Source: Stenotrophomonas sp. 278 (GTDB lineage Bacteria; Pseudomonadota; Gammaproteobacteria; Xanthomonadales; Xanthomonadaceae). Taken from it: 64,000 nucleotides of DNA. The stretch lies in assembly GCF_003935715.1 (NCBI RefSeq), contig NZ_RHPP01000002.1:1-64000 (forward strand). Direction: 5' to 3'. Under the pieces are notes generated by a model that saw only the letters and a program-made list of their open reading frames with translations, did not search any database and was not told the origin of the DNA. The translations under genes were made by a program, and so were the position numbers. This document shows positions 42,601-49,172 of this stretch, in pieces (the stretch's first letter is position 1; the number at the start of each line of letters is the position of its first letter).

Positions 42601-42807
42601 GCCAGCCGGAACCCGTACTATGTGGAAGAGTATGACCAGTGGGATCTCAGCGTGAACTACACCCTGAATGACAACTGGTCGTTCGGCCTGGAAGCGATCA
42701 ACCTGACCGGGGAAGACGTCCGTTGGCGTTCGCGCACCTCGCAGATGATCGTGAAACTGGCCGACCAGAGTCCGCGTTACATGCTGGGCGTCCGCTACCG
42801 GTTCTGA
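39682..42807 (+). CDS. TonB-dependent receptor of the xylan locus
   Basis: This is a 1041-aa outer-membrane receptor. From the ATG at 39682 a signal peptide (RAMFTFVGGVLVINPAFAQ) is followed by a Pro/Gln linker and a TonB-box-like QLDTVQVTGIRNS. The plug has AISAEDIGKFPDTNLAESLQ, RITGISIERR and ARGFGPQFNMVTLNGRQMPG. The barrel ends DQSPRYMLGVRYRF with the usual terminal Phe. The gene lies just downstream of the xyl-box and upstream of SapC, cupin-8 and halogenase-like genes, the arrangement of xylo-oligosaccharide receptors in Xanthomonas and Caulobacter. It would import xylan fragments into the periplasm with TonB energy. A stem-loop separates it from sapC. Confidence 0.93.
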   Translation: MSRKLSKITSRAMFTFVGGVLVINPAFAQDAATPAAAPQQQASPTQLDTVQVTGIRNSLSQAMDIKRDSAGVVDAISAEDIGKFPDTNLAESLQRITGISIERRDGEGAQVTARGFGPQFNMVTLNGRQMPGADAFGAAGQVAIGGIDGGTRAFNFAQLAAEAINGIEVYKTSQANVPSGGIGATINILTARPFDHNGLVASAGAKAVYDDSQPFDSDLTPELSGIFSYSNPDKTWGVGVSASYQKRKGGSVQATNNYWNIQPWTGTLPGNPNVVNAPAVGALYARPNDLRYAFAEFERERINGQAVLQFAPTDAVTLTLDYTYSTNEIEENRGEQGMWLQNSNYTDVTFDTSGAIATPVYIREIAGTKDFGLEQQRSMQKYKLGSLGFNAKWDVTDRFKLSFDAHNSKNESLPNDPLTGGGSIFSSIAGTNNCTTGPHCGGSYVQEMVFNNGLPVGTKVWYPTTADAIAGTNGVVNPAFESGEIGSQVLRINSQTQISEIKQGRIDGEWNFDSGRFQFGVDSSKQTTHRIQAAENYNTLGDWGVANVDGDVANGLMDLLQPVNIVGLFDDYSANSFTAWRGDAGRLAQWAGANYAANLGVSPQNAADNRVEEKTKSAYFQVELDGELGGMRTNTRLGVRYETTDVVSTSIIAIPEAIEWQSNNDFRVVLSDEQQPFTEKNKYSYILPNLDFSIDLMDDLKGRVSFGKSIARAPIGNLYAGPTAQQPFGSVLIDPSVRASGTAQNPQLKPLESDNLDLALEWYFADASYVSVTYWNKQVANFIGNTIVQENLYGLRDPTSGPDAQAALAFLTSGACVSQVGAANAAACNANDTALFTALALLRNNPAGLGAYDGTDAQVLATEAAYDLYGTAADPLYQFNVNRPINQNESKLHGWELGGQYFFGETGFGVLANYTIVNGDVGYNDAGDPNIDQFSLTGLSDTANVMLMYEKYGWSVRLAWNWRDEYLILANQGASRNPYYVEEYDQWDLSVNYTLNDNWSFGLEAINLTGEDVRWRSRTSQMIVKLADQSPRYMLGVRYRF

Positions 42808-42829
42808 TCCGGGCAGTAGACGGCAACAC

Positions 42830-42855
42830 GGTGCCGCTGCCTCGGCGGCGGCACC
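42830..42855 (+). other. Intercistronic stem-loop after the receptor gene
   Basis: GGTGCCGC and GCGGCACC pair over 8 bp with a 10-base loop, 22 bases after the receptor stop. There is no T tract. It probably protects the receptor mRNA 3' end or reduces read-through to sapC. Confidence 0.45.
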
Positions 42856-42888
42856 TTCGCAATGTTTCTGCTCGAATCGGACGACACC

Positions 42889-43644
42889 ATGCCGCGTTAC
42901 GAAATGCTCAACAACATCGCTCACCGCGACCTGCGCGTGGCCACCGGCTTCGGGCCCGAGTTGGGTGACGCGGTGGGCATGGTGCCGGCGTATCCGAGTG
43001 AGTTCGCCGAGCTGCAGCGCGAGTACCCGATCTTCCTGCGCAGGGAGGCGGGGGCTGGAGAATGGCAGTCGGTGGCCCTGCTCGGTTTCGAACAGCATGA
43101 GAATCTGTACCTGCAGGACGGCCGCTGGAATGCCTCCTACCTGCCCGGTGCAGCGGCCAAGGGGCCGTTCCTGATCGGGTTCCAGGAGCAGCGCATCGAT
43201 GGCGAACTCACCCAGGAAGCGGTGCTGCACGTGGATATCGAGCATCCGCGGGTGACCGCCCGGCAGGGCGAGCCGGTGTTCCTGCCGCAGGGCGGTAACA
43301 CCCCGTATCTGGACCACATTGCCGGCGTACTGCGCGGCATCCACGACGGACACGCCTTTGGCGCGCAGATGTTCGCGGCGCTCGACGCCAAAGGCTTGAT
43401 CCAGCCGGTTGCGCTGGACGTAACGATCGACCCGCAGCACCGGGTGAACGTCAATGGGCTGCATGCCATCGACCGCGATCGACTGGCCGGACTGGACGGT
43501 TCAGCGCTGGCCGAGCTCAACCGGGCCGGCTATCTGGAGGGCGTGTACCTGATGCTGGCGTCGCTGCACAACATGCGCCGCCTGATCGCCGAGAAGCAGC
43601 GGCGGCTGCGGTTGCAGGACGCTGCCATGTCCGGCAGGAACTGA
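42889..43644 (+). CDS. SapC family protein
   Basis: This 251-aa protein starts at MPRYEMLNN, the usual N-terminus of the family; an ATG 9 codons earlier is possible. SapC features are HRDLRVATGFGPELG, VPAYPSEFAELQREYPIFLR, GFEQHENLYLQDGRW and GPFLIGF. No signal peptide is seen. SapC was named from a Campylobacter S-layer gene, but in Xanthomonadales and Caulobacterales it occurs next to TonB receptors together with cupin-8 and halogenase-like genes; its biochemical role is not known. The next gene begins 3 bases after its stop. Confidence 0.82.
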   Translation: MPRYEMLNNIAHRDLRVATGFGPELGDAVGMVPAYPSEFAELQREYPIFLRREAGAGEWQSVALLGFEQHENLYLQDGRWNASYLPGAAAKGPFLIGFQEQRIDGELTQEAVLHVDIEHPRVTARQGEPVFLPQGGNTPYLDHIAGVLRGIHDGHAFGAQMFAALDAKGLIQPVALDVTIDPQHRVNVNGLHAIDRDRLAGLDGSALAELNRAGYLEGVYLMLASLHNMRRLIAEKQRRLRLQDAAMSGRN

Positions 43645-43647
43645 GCC

Positions 43648-44667
43648 ATGCTGCACGGCGTTGCCATGCGGACGTTGGACGGGCTGGATCCTGCCGCGCT
43701 GCCGATGGAAGCACTGGTAACTGCCGGTGAGCCGGTGGTGTTGCGCGGCATCGCACGCGACTGGGCACTCGTCCAGGCGGGGCGGCGCTCGACGGCGGAC
43801 GCGCTGGATTACCTGCGGCGTTTCGACGCCGGCGTGCCGGTGCAGTACTCATTCGGTGCTCCTGGGATCGACGGCCGCCCGTTCTACAACGCCGATTTCA
43901 CCCAGTTGAACTTCGAGGTCCGGCGCGGGGTGCTGAGCGCGGTACTCGACGAGATTGCCAGCACCTTCGACGTGCCGCGCCCACCCACCTATTACGTGGC
44001 ATCGCTGCTGATCGAGCGGGCCTTGCCCGGCTTCGCGCGGGACAACGACGCCGGCCTGGCAGCGCTGGGCATCAGCGCTTCAGCCAGCATCTGGATCGGC
44101 AACCGGGTCACCGCATCCTGCCATTTCGACACACCGGACAACCTGGCCTGCTGCGCGGTCGGGCGGCGCCGCTTCACCCTGTTCCCGCCGGAGCAGATCG
44201 ACAACCTCTATCCGGGGCCGTTGGAACCGACGCCAGGCGGGCAGGTGGTCAGCGTGGTGGATTTCGAACAGCCGGATTTTGATCGGCACCCGCGTTTCCG
44301 TGAGGCCCTGGCGAGCGCGCAGAGCGCCGTGCTGGAGCCCGGTGACGCCATTTTCATCCCCAGCATGTGGTGGCACCACGTGCGCAGCCTCGAGCCGTTC
44401 AACGTGCTGGTGAACTACTGGTGGCGCAGTTCGCCCGCCTTCCTGACTTCGCCGCTGCCTGCGCTGCAGCACGCCATGTGGGCGCTGCGCGATCTTCCGG
44501 AACGGGAAAAACAGGCATGGGCGAAGATATTCGAGTACTACGTTTTCGGTCCCGCAGCGCGCGCCGGGCAACACCTGCCCGAGGCCGCGCGCGGGGAACT
44601 GGCACCGTTCGACGAGACGCAGGCCCGCCGCGTGCGCGCCCAGCTGCTGGGTCGACTCAACCGTTGA
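43648..44667 (+). CDS. Cupin-8 (JmjC-like) domain protein
   Basis: This 339-aa protein has the double-stranded beta-helix of Fe(II)/2-oxoglutarate-type cupins. The HxD pair is in SCHFDTPDNLACCAVG. The FTLFPPEQIDNLYPGP segment typical of cupin-8 follows, and the distal His is in PSMWWHHVRSLEPFNVLVNYWW. The N-terminal GEPVVLRGIARDWALVQAG also fits. Relatives include factor-inhibiting-HIF-like hydroxylases, so a hydroxylase acting on a protein or small molecule is possible. It lies between sapC and the halogenase-like gene (13-base gap), a gene trio repeated beside many TonB receptors. Confidence 0.82.
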   Translation: MLHGVAMRTLDGLDPAALPMEALVTAGEPVVLRGIARDWALVQAGRRSTADALDYLRRFDAGVPVQYSFGAPGIDGRPFYNADFTQLNFEVRRGVLSAVLDEIASTFDVPRPPTYYVASLLIERALPGFARDNDAGLAALGISASASIWIGNRVTASCHFDTPDNLACCAVGRRRFTLFPPEQIDNLYPGPLEPTPGGQVVSVVDFEQPDFDRHPRFREALASAQSAVLEPGDAIFIPSMWWHHVRSLEPFNVLVNYWWRSSPAFLTSPLPALQHAMWALRDLPEREKQAWAKIFEYYVFGPAARAGQHLPEAARGELAPFDETQARRVRAQLLGRLNR

Positions 44668-44680
44668 GGGGAGCATCGCA

Positions 44681-46210
44681 TTGAACGCGGCTGATACAAC
44701 CGATGTACGGATCCGCAGGGTGGTCATCGCCGGTGGCGGCACGGCCGGCTGGTTGGCAGGCTGCGCGCTGGCACACCAGTTCCGTGACCAGCTGGACATC
44801 ACCCTGGTGGAATCAGAGCAGATCGGCACCGTGGGGGTAGGCGAGTCGACCGTGCCGCCCATCCGCACCTTCCACCGCTTCCTGCAGATCGACGAACAGG
44901 AGTTCCTGCGCGAGGTCGCGGGTACCTTCAAGCTCTCGATCTCGTTCGAGAACTGGCGTCGGCCCGGTGAACGCTTTTTCCATCCATTCGGCACCATCGG
45001 GCAGAACACCTGGGCCACGCCCTTCCATCACTTCTGGCTGGACAGCCTGCGCCGCGGCATGCCCTCGGACCTGGGCGACTTCTGCCTGGAAAGCCTTGCT
45101 TCGCGCGGTGATCAGTTTTCGCTGGATACCCAGCCGCAGGTGAGCTACGCCTACCACTTCGACGCGGGGCTGTACGCAAAGTTCCTGCGTCGCAAGGCCG
45201 AAGCGCAGGGGCTGAAGCGCGTGGAAGGCAAGATCCGTGAAGTCCGGCAACATCCCCATGACGGCTCGGTGCAGGCACTGGTGCTGGAGGACGGGCAGGT
45301 CATTGAAGGCGATCTTTTCATCGACTGCTCCGGGTTCCGCGGCCTGCTCATCGAGCAGACCCTGAAGACCGGCTACGAGGACTGGCACGAATGGTTGCCC
45401 AGCGACCGCGCCGTCGCGGTGCAGACCGAGGCGGTGGCACCGCCGGTGCCGTATACGCGTGCCATTGCACATGAAGCAGGGTGGCGTTGGCATATCGCGT
45501 TGCAGCACCGCGTCGGCTGCGGGCTGGTGTTCTCCAGCCGCCACATGTCCGACGATGAGGCGCATGCCAAGCTGCTGCGTGATGTGGAGGGCGAGCCGCT
45601 GCGAGACCCGTGGCTGGTCCCGTTCCGCAGCGGACGCCGGCTGAAGGCCTGGAACCGGAACGTGGTCTCGCTTGGCCTGGCCAGCGGTTTCATCGAGCCG
45701 CTGGAGTCCACCAGCATCCACCTGACCATCAGCGCCGTGGTCCGGCTGATCCAGCTGTTCCCGTTCGACGGCATCAGCCCGTCGCTGGTGCGGTTGTTCA
45801 ACGAGGTCAGCCAACAGGAAATGGAGCACGTGCGTGACTTCATCATCCTGCATTACCACGCCACCCAGCGCGACGAACCGATGTGGAAAGCATGTCGCGA
45901 GATGGCACTGCCGGAGTCGTTGGACATCCGCCTGCGTGCGTGGCGCGAGCGCGCGCACGCCTGGCAGGACCCCGGCGAACTGTTCCGCGTGGATTCGTGG
46001 ACCAGCGTGCTCCTGGGGCAGGGGATCCAACCCGGTGCCCCGCATCCGCTGGCGCGCGCCCTGGGCGACGCCGATCTGCGCACCTTGTTGGCACGGATCC
46101 AGCAGCCGCTGCACCAGGCCGTTGCCAGGATGCCGACCCAGGATGCGTTCATCGAGCGGTACTGCAGGGCCGCACCGGAAGTGTGGCCGTCCCGGGTGGC
46201 CCTGGCATAG
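44681..46210 (+). CDS. Flavin-dependent tryptophan-halogenase-like protein
   Basis: This is a 509-aa protein with a TTG start at 44681, supported by GAGGGGAG 7 bases upstream. It has FAD-binding VVIAGGGTAGWLAG, and VGVGESTVPPI and GTFKLSISFENW, which hold the active-site Lys of flavin-dependent halogenases. The family's WxWxIP motif reads GWRWHIALQHRVGCG, with Ala where Pro is usual. GFIEPLESTSIHLT fits the family's late motif. Enzymes of this type from Xanthomonas and Brevundimonas that sit beside TonB receptors brominate indole in vitro, but their natural substrate is unknown. It is co-transcribed with sapC and the cupin gene, which suggests modification of a shared substrate in step with xylan use. 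Confidence 0.85.
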   Translation: MNAADTTDVRIRRVVIAGGGTAGWLAGCALAHQFRDQLDITLVESEQIGTVGVGESTVPPIRTFHRFLQIDEQEFLREVAGTFKLSISFENWRRPGERFFHPFGTIGQNTWATPFHHFWLDSLRRGMPSDLGDFCLESLASRGDQFSLDTQPQVSYAYHFDAGLYAKFLRRKAEAQGLKRVEGKIREVRQHPHDGSVQALVLEDGQVIEGDLFIDCSGFRGLLIEQTLKTGYEDWHEWLPSDRAVAVQTEAVAPPVPYTRAIAHEAGWRWHIALQHRVGCGLVFSSRHMSDDEAHAKLLRDVEGEPLRDPWLVPFRSGRRLKAWNRNVVSLGLASGFIEPLESTSIHLTISAVVRLIQLFPFDGISPSLVRLFNEVSQQEMEHVRDFIILHYHATQRDEPMWKACREMALPESLDIRLRAWRERAHAWQDPGELFRVDSWTSVLLGQGIQPGAPHPLARALGDADLRTLLARIQQPLHQAVARMPTQDAFIERYCRAAPEVWPSRVALA

Positions 46211-46239
46211 CTGCCGCGCGGCCTTCTGTCGACCGTTCG

Positions 46240-46253
46240 AGGTAGCGCTAACT
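46240..46253. promoter_or_regulatory. xyl-box-like operator before xylB
   Basis: AGGTAGCGCTAACT matches the xyl-box TGGTAGCGCTAACA at 12 of 14 positions. It lies 23 bases before the xylB start and 30 bases after the halogenase stop, and marks a second regulated promoter in the locus. Confidence 0.7.
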
Positions 46254-46276
46254 TTCAACGTTCAAAGGGTGTTTTG

Positions 46277-47770
46277 ATGGATCTGGTTGCGGGAATCGAT
46301 GCGGGTACACAGAGCCTGAAGGTGGTGGTCTACAACCCCGCAGGGCGGGCCATCGTGGCTGCTGCGAGCGCGCCGCTCGAACTGAGCAGCAGTGCCGATG
46401 GCAGCCGTGAGCAACGGCCCGCCGACTGGGTGACCGCGCTGCATGCGTGTTTCGCTGCGCTGGACCCCAGCGTCCGCGCGAACATCGCCGCATTGGCGGT
46501 ATCCGGCCAGCAGCATGGGTTCGTGCCTGTGGATGCGGCCGGGGAGGTGCTGGCACCGGCCAAACTCTGGTGCGACACCAGCACGTCGGCCGAGTGCGCG
46601 CAGATCATGGACGCGGTGGGTGGTCCCGCCCGTACCATAGAACTGGCAGGCAACCCGGTGCTGACCGGCTACACCGCGTCGAAGCTGCCGTGGACCAAGG
46701 CGCATCGCCCCGAAGCCTACGCGCGCCTGGCGACCATCCTGTTGCCCCACGACTACCTCAATTTCGTGCTGACCGAGCAGCGTTTCTGCGAGTACGGGGA
46801 CGCCTCCGGTACCGGCTGGCTGGACGTGCGAACCCGCACCTGGTCCAGCGAGCTGCTGCGCGCCACCGATCCGGCGCGGGACCTTGCGGAATGCCTGCCG
46901 CCCATCGCCGAGCCTGATGCCTTGTTCGACATGGATCCTGCCATCGCGGCCGCACTGGGCATCCCGGCAACCGCGAAGGTGGCGGTGGGTGGGGGCGACA
47001 ACATGATGGCCGCCATTGGGACCGGCTGCGTGGTCCCCGGGCGGTTGGCGATGAGCCTGGGCACCTCGGGAACGCTGTTTGCGTACTCCGACACGCCGGT
47101 GGTGGACCCGGAGGGCGCGTGGGCTGCGTTCTGTTCCTCCACCGGCGGCTGGCTGCCCTTGATCTGCACCATGAACTGCACCGTGGTGACCGAGCAGGTC
47201 GCCAAGGCGTTCGGGTTCAGCACCCGCGATGGCGACGCGCACCTGCGCGTTACCGCGCCAGGGGCCGGGGGGCTGGTGATGCTGCCGTTCCTCAACGGCG
47301 AGCGCACCCCCGATCTGCCGCACGGCAAAGGCGTACTTGCAGGGCTGGACACCACCAACATGACCCCGGCGCACCTCTACCGCGCGGCGATGGAAGGGGC
47401 CACGTACAGCCTGAAGTATGGCTACGACGCCTTCGTGCGTGCCGGCATGCAGTTCGATCGCATTGTGCTGACCGGCGGCGGCAGCAACAGCGCCGAATGG
47501 CGGCAGCTGGTGGCCGATGTGTTCGGCTTGCCGGTGGAGGTGCCGGTGCAGGCTGAAGGTGCGGCCTTCGGTGCCGCACTGCAGGCGCTGTGGGCGCTGG
47601 GCCGTTCACGCGGCGATGCGGCCTCCATTCACGACATCACCCATCGGCATGTCGCGATGGATACAGCGCTTTCGGCACGCCCGGATCCGGCGCGGACCCA
47701 GGCCTACGCCAACGCATACGCCCGCTATCTCCAACACCTCGACGCCATCACGCCGCTGCAGCGCGGCTGA
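46277..47770 (+). CDS. xylB: Xylulokinase
   Basis: This 497-aa FGGY-family kinase starts at the ATG at 46277, with AAAGGG 8 bases upstream. The N-terminal phosphate motif is [25 protein letters not shown] contains the conserved substrate region. The second ATP motif is [13 protein letters not shown], then [24 protein letters not shown] and the C-terminal adenosine motif [20 protein letters not shown]. It phosphorylates D-xylulose to xylulose-5-phosphate for the pentose phosphate pathway. It is followed by xylA after 44 bases, and a xyl-box-like site overlaps its promoter region. Confidence 0.95.
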   Translation: MDLVAGIDAGTQSLKVVVYNPAGRAIVAAASAPLELSSSADGSREQRPADWVTALHACFAALDPSVRANIAALAVSGQQHGFVPVDAAGEVLAPAKLWCDTSTSAECAQIMDAVGGPARTIELAGNPVLTGYTASKLPWTKAHRPEAYARLATILLPHDYLNFVLTEQRFCEYGDASGTGWLDVRTRTWSSELLRATDPARDLAECLPPIAEPDALFDMDPAIAAALGIPATAKVAVGGGDNMMAAIGTGCVVPGRLAMSLGTSGTLFAYSDTPVVDPEGAWAAFCSSTGGWLPLICTMNCTVVTEQVAKAFGFSTRDGDAHLRVTAPGAGGLVMLPFLNGERTPDLPHGKGVLAGLDTTNMTPAHLYRAAMEGATYSLKYGYDAFVRAGMQFDRIVLTGGGSNSAEWRQLVADVFGLPVEVPVQAEGAAFGAALQALWALGRSRGDAASIHDITHRHVAMDTALSARPDPARTQAYANAYARYLQHLDAITPLQRG

Positions 47771-47814
47771 TCTCACTTTTCGCGATACCTCGCATAACCA
47801 AAGGAACATGCAGC

Positions 47815-49149
47815 ATGAGCACGCAGCCCTACATCGGCGCCAAGGAGTACTTCCCCGGCATCGGCCGCATCCCGTTCGAAGGTCGCGGCTCGGACAATCC
47901 GCTGGCGTTCAAGGTCTATGACGCGAACAAGGTCATCGGTGGCAAGACCATGCAGGAGCACCTGCGGTTCGCTGTGTGCTACTGGCATACCTTCTGCAAC
48001 GCCGGGCATGATCCGTTCGGCCCGGGCACCCGCCACTTCCCGTGGGAGTCCAGCTTGCCGATGGCGAGTGCTGAAGCCAAGGTGGATGCGGCGTTCGAGT
48101 TCTTCACCAAGCTCGGCGTGCCGTACTGGTGCTTCCACGACATCGACCTGGCCCCGGACGCCGACGACCCGGCCCAGTACGAGAAGAACCTGAAGCACAT
48201 GGTCGGGCTGGCCAAGGAGCGCCAGGACGCTACTGGCATGAAGCTGCTGTGGGGCACGGCCAACCTGTTCTCGCACCCGCGCTACATGAACGGTGCCTCG
48301 ACCAATCCGGACTTCGCCGTGGTTGCGCGCGCCGCCGTGCAGGTCAAGGCTGCACTGGAAGCCACCGTGGAGTTGGGTGGGGAGCACTATGTGTTCTGGG
48401 GTGGCCGCGAAGGCTATGCCTCGCTGGTGAATACCCAGATGAAGCGGGAGGTCGAGCATTTCGCCCGCTTCCTCACCATGGCGCGCGACTACGGTCGCAG
48501 CATCGGCCTGAAGGGCAATTTCCTGATCGAGCCCAAGCCGATGGAGCCGATGAAGCACCAGTACGACTTCGACAGTGCCACCGTGGCCGGCTTCCTGAAG
48601 GAGCATGGGTTGGAGAAGGACTTCAAGCTCAATATCGAAGCCAATCACGCGACGTTGTCCGGCCACACCTTTGAACACGACCTCCAGGTCGCATCCGATC
48701 ATGGTCTGCTCGGCAGCATCGACGCCAATCGCGGCAACGCACAGAACGGCTGGGATACCGACCAGTTCCCGACCGACCTGTACGACACGGTCGGTGCCAT
48801 GCTGGTGGTGCTGCGCCAGGGTGGGCTGGAAGGCGGCTTGAACTTCGACGCCAAGGTGCGCCGTGAATCGACCGATCTGGACGATCTGTTCATTGCCCAC
48901 ATCGGCGGCATGGATGCGTTTGCACGCGGGCTGGAAGTGGCCCATGGGCTGTTGAATGACTCGCCGTGGGAGCAGTGGCGGAAGGAGCGTTACGCCAGCT
49001 TCGACAGCGGTGCCGGCCAGCAGTTCGAACGGGGAGCCCTCAGTCTTGCCGACTTGGCGGAGTTGGGTGCGAAGGGTGGCGAGCCGAAGCAGATCAGTGG
49101 CAGGCAGGAACGTTACGAGAACCTGATCAACCAATACCTGTTGCGCTGA
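47815..49149 (+). CDS. xylA: Xylose isomerase
   Basis: This is a 444-aa enzyme, the long (class II) type, with the ATG at 47815 and AAAGGAA upstream. Signature segments are [32 protein letters not shown] (catalytic His), [12 protein letters not shown] (first metal region), [17 protein letters not shown] (metal Glu) and [19 protein letters not shown] (metal Glu and His), then [17 protein letters not shown]. It converts D-xylose to D-xylulose in the cytoplasm. It lies between xylB and a GH3 gene in the same direction. Confidence 0.96.
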   Translation: MSTQPYIGAKEYFPGIGRIPFEGRGSDNPLAFKVYDANKVIGGKTMQEHLRFAVCYWHTFCNAGHDPFGPGTRHFPWESSLPMASAEAKVDAAFEFFTKLGVPYWCFHDIDLAPDADDPAQYEKNLKHMVGLAKERQDATGMKLLWGTANLFSHPRYMNGASTNPDFAVVARAAVQVKAALEATVELGGEHYVFWGGREGYASLVNTQMKREVEHFARFLTMARDYGRSIGLKGNFLIEPKPMEPMKHQYDFDSATVAGFLKEHGLEKDFKLNIEANHATLSGHTFEHDLQVASDHGLLGSIDANRGNAQNGWDTDQFPTDLYDTVGAMLVVLRQGGLEGGLNFDAKVRRESTDLDDLFIAHIGGMDAFARGLEVAHGLLNDSPWEQWRKERYASFDSGAGQQFERGALSLADLAELGAKGGEPKQISGRQERYENLINQYLLR

Positions 49150-49172
49150 ACGCGCCCACAAGGATGACCACC

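Noticed and set aside
41125-43464. A 779-aa minus-strand open frame
   Set aside because: It lies antisense to the TonB receptor and sapC genes, is rich in His, Arg, Val and Gln as is typical of reverse-frame shadows here, and has no recognisable domain.
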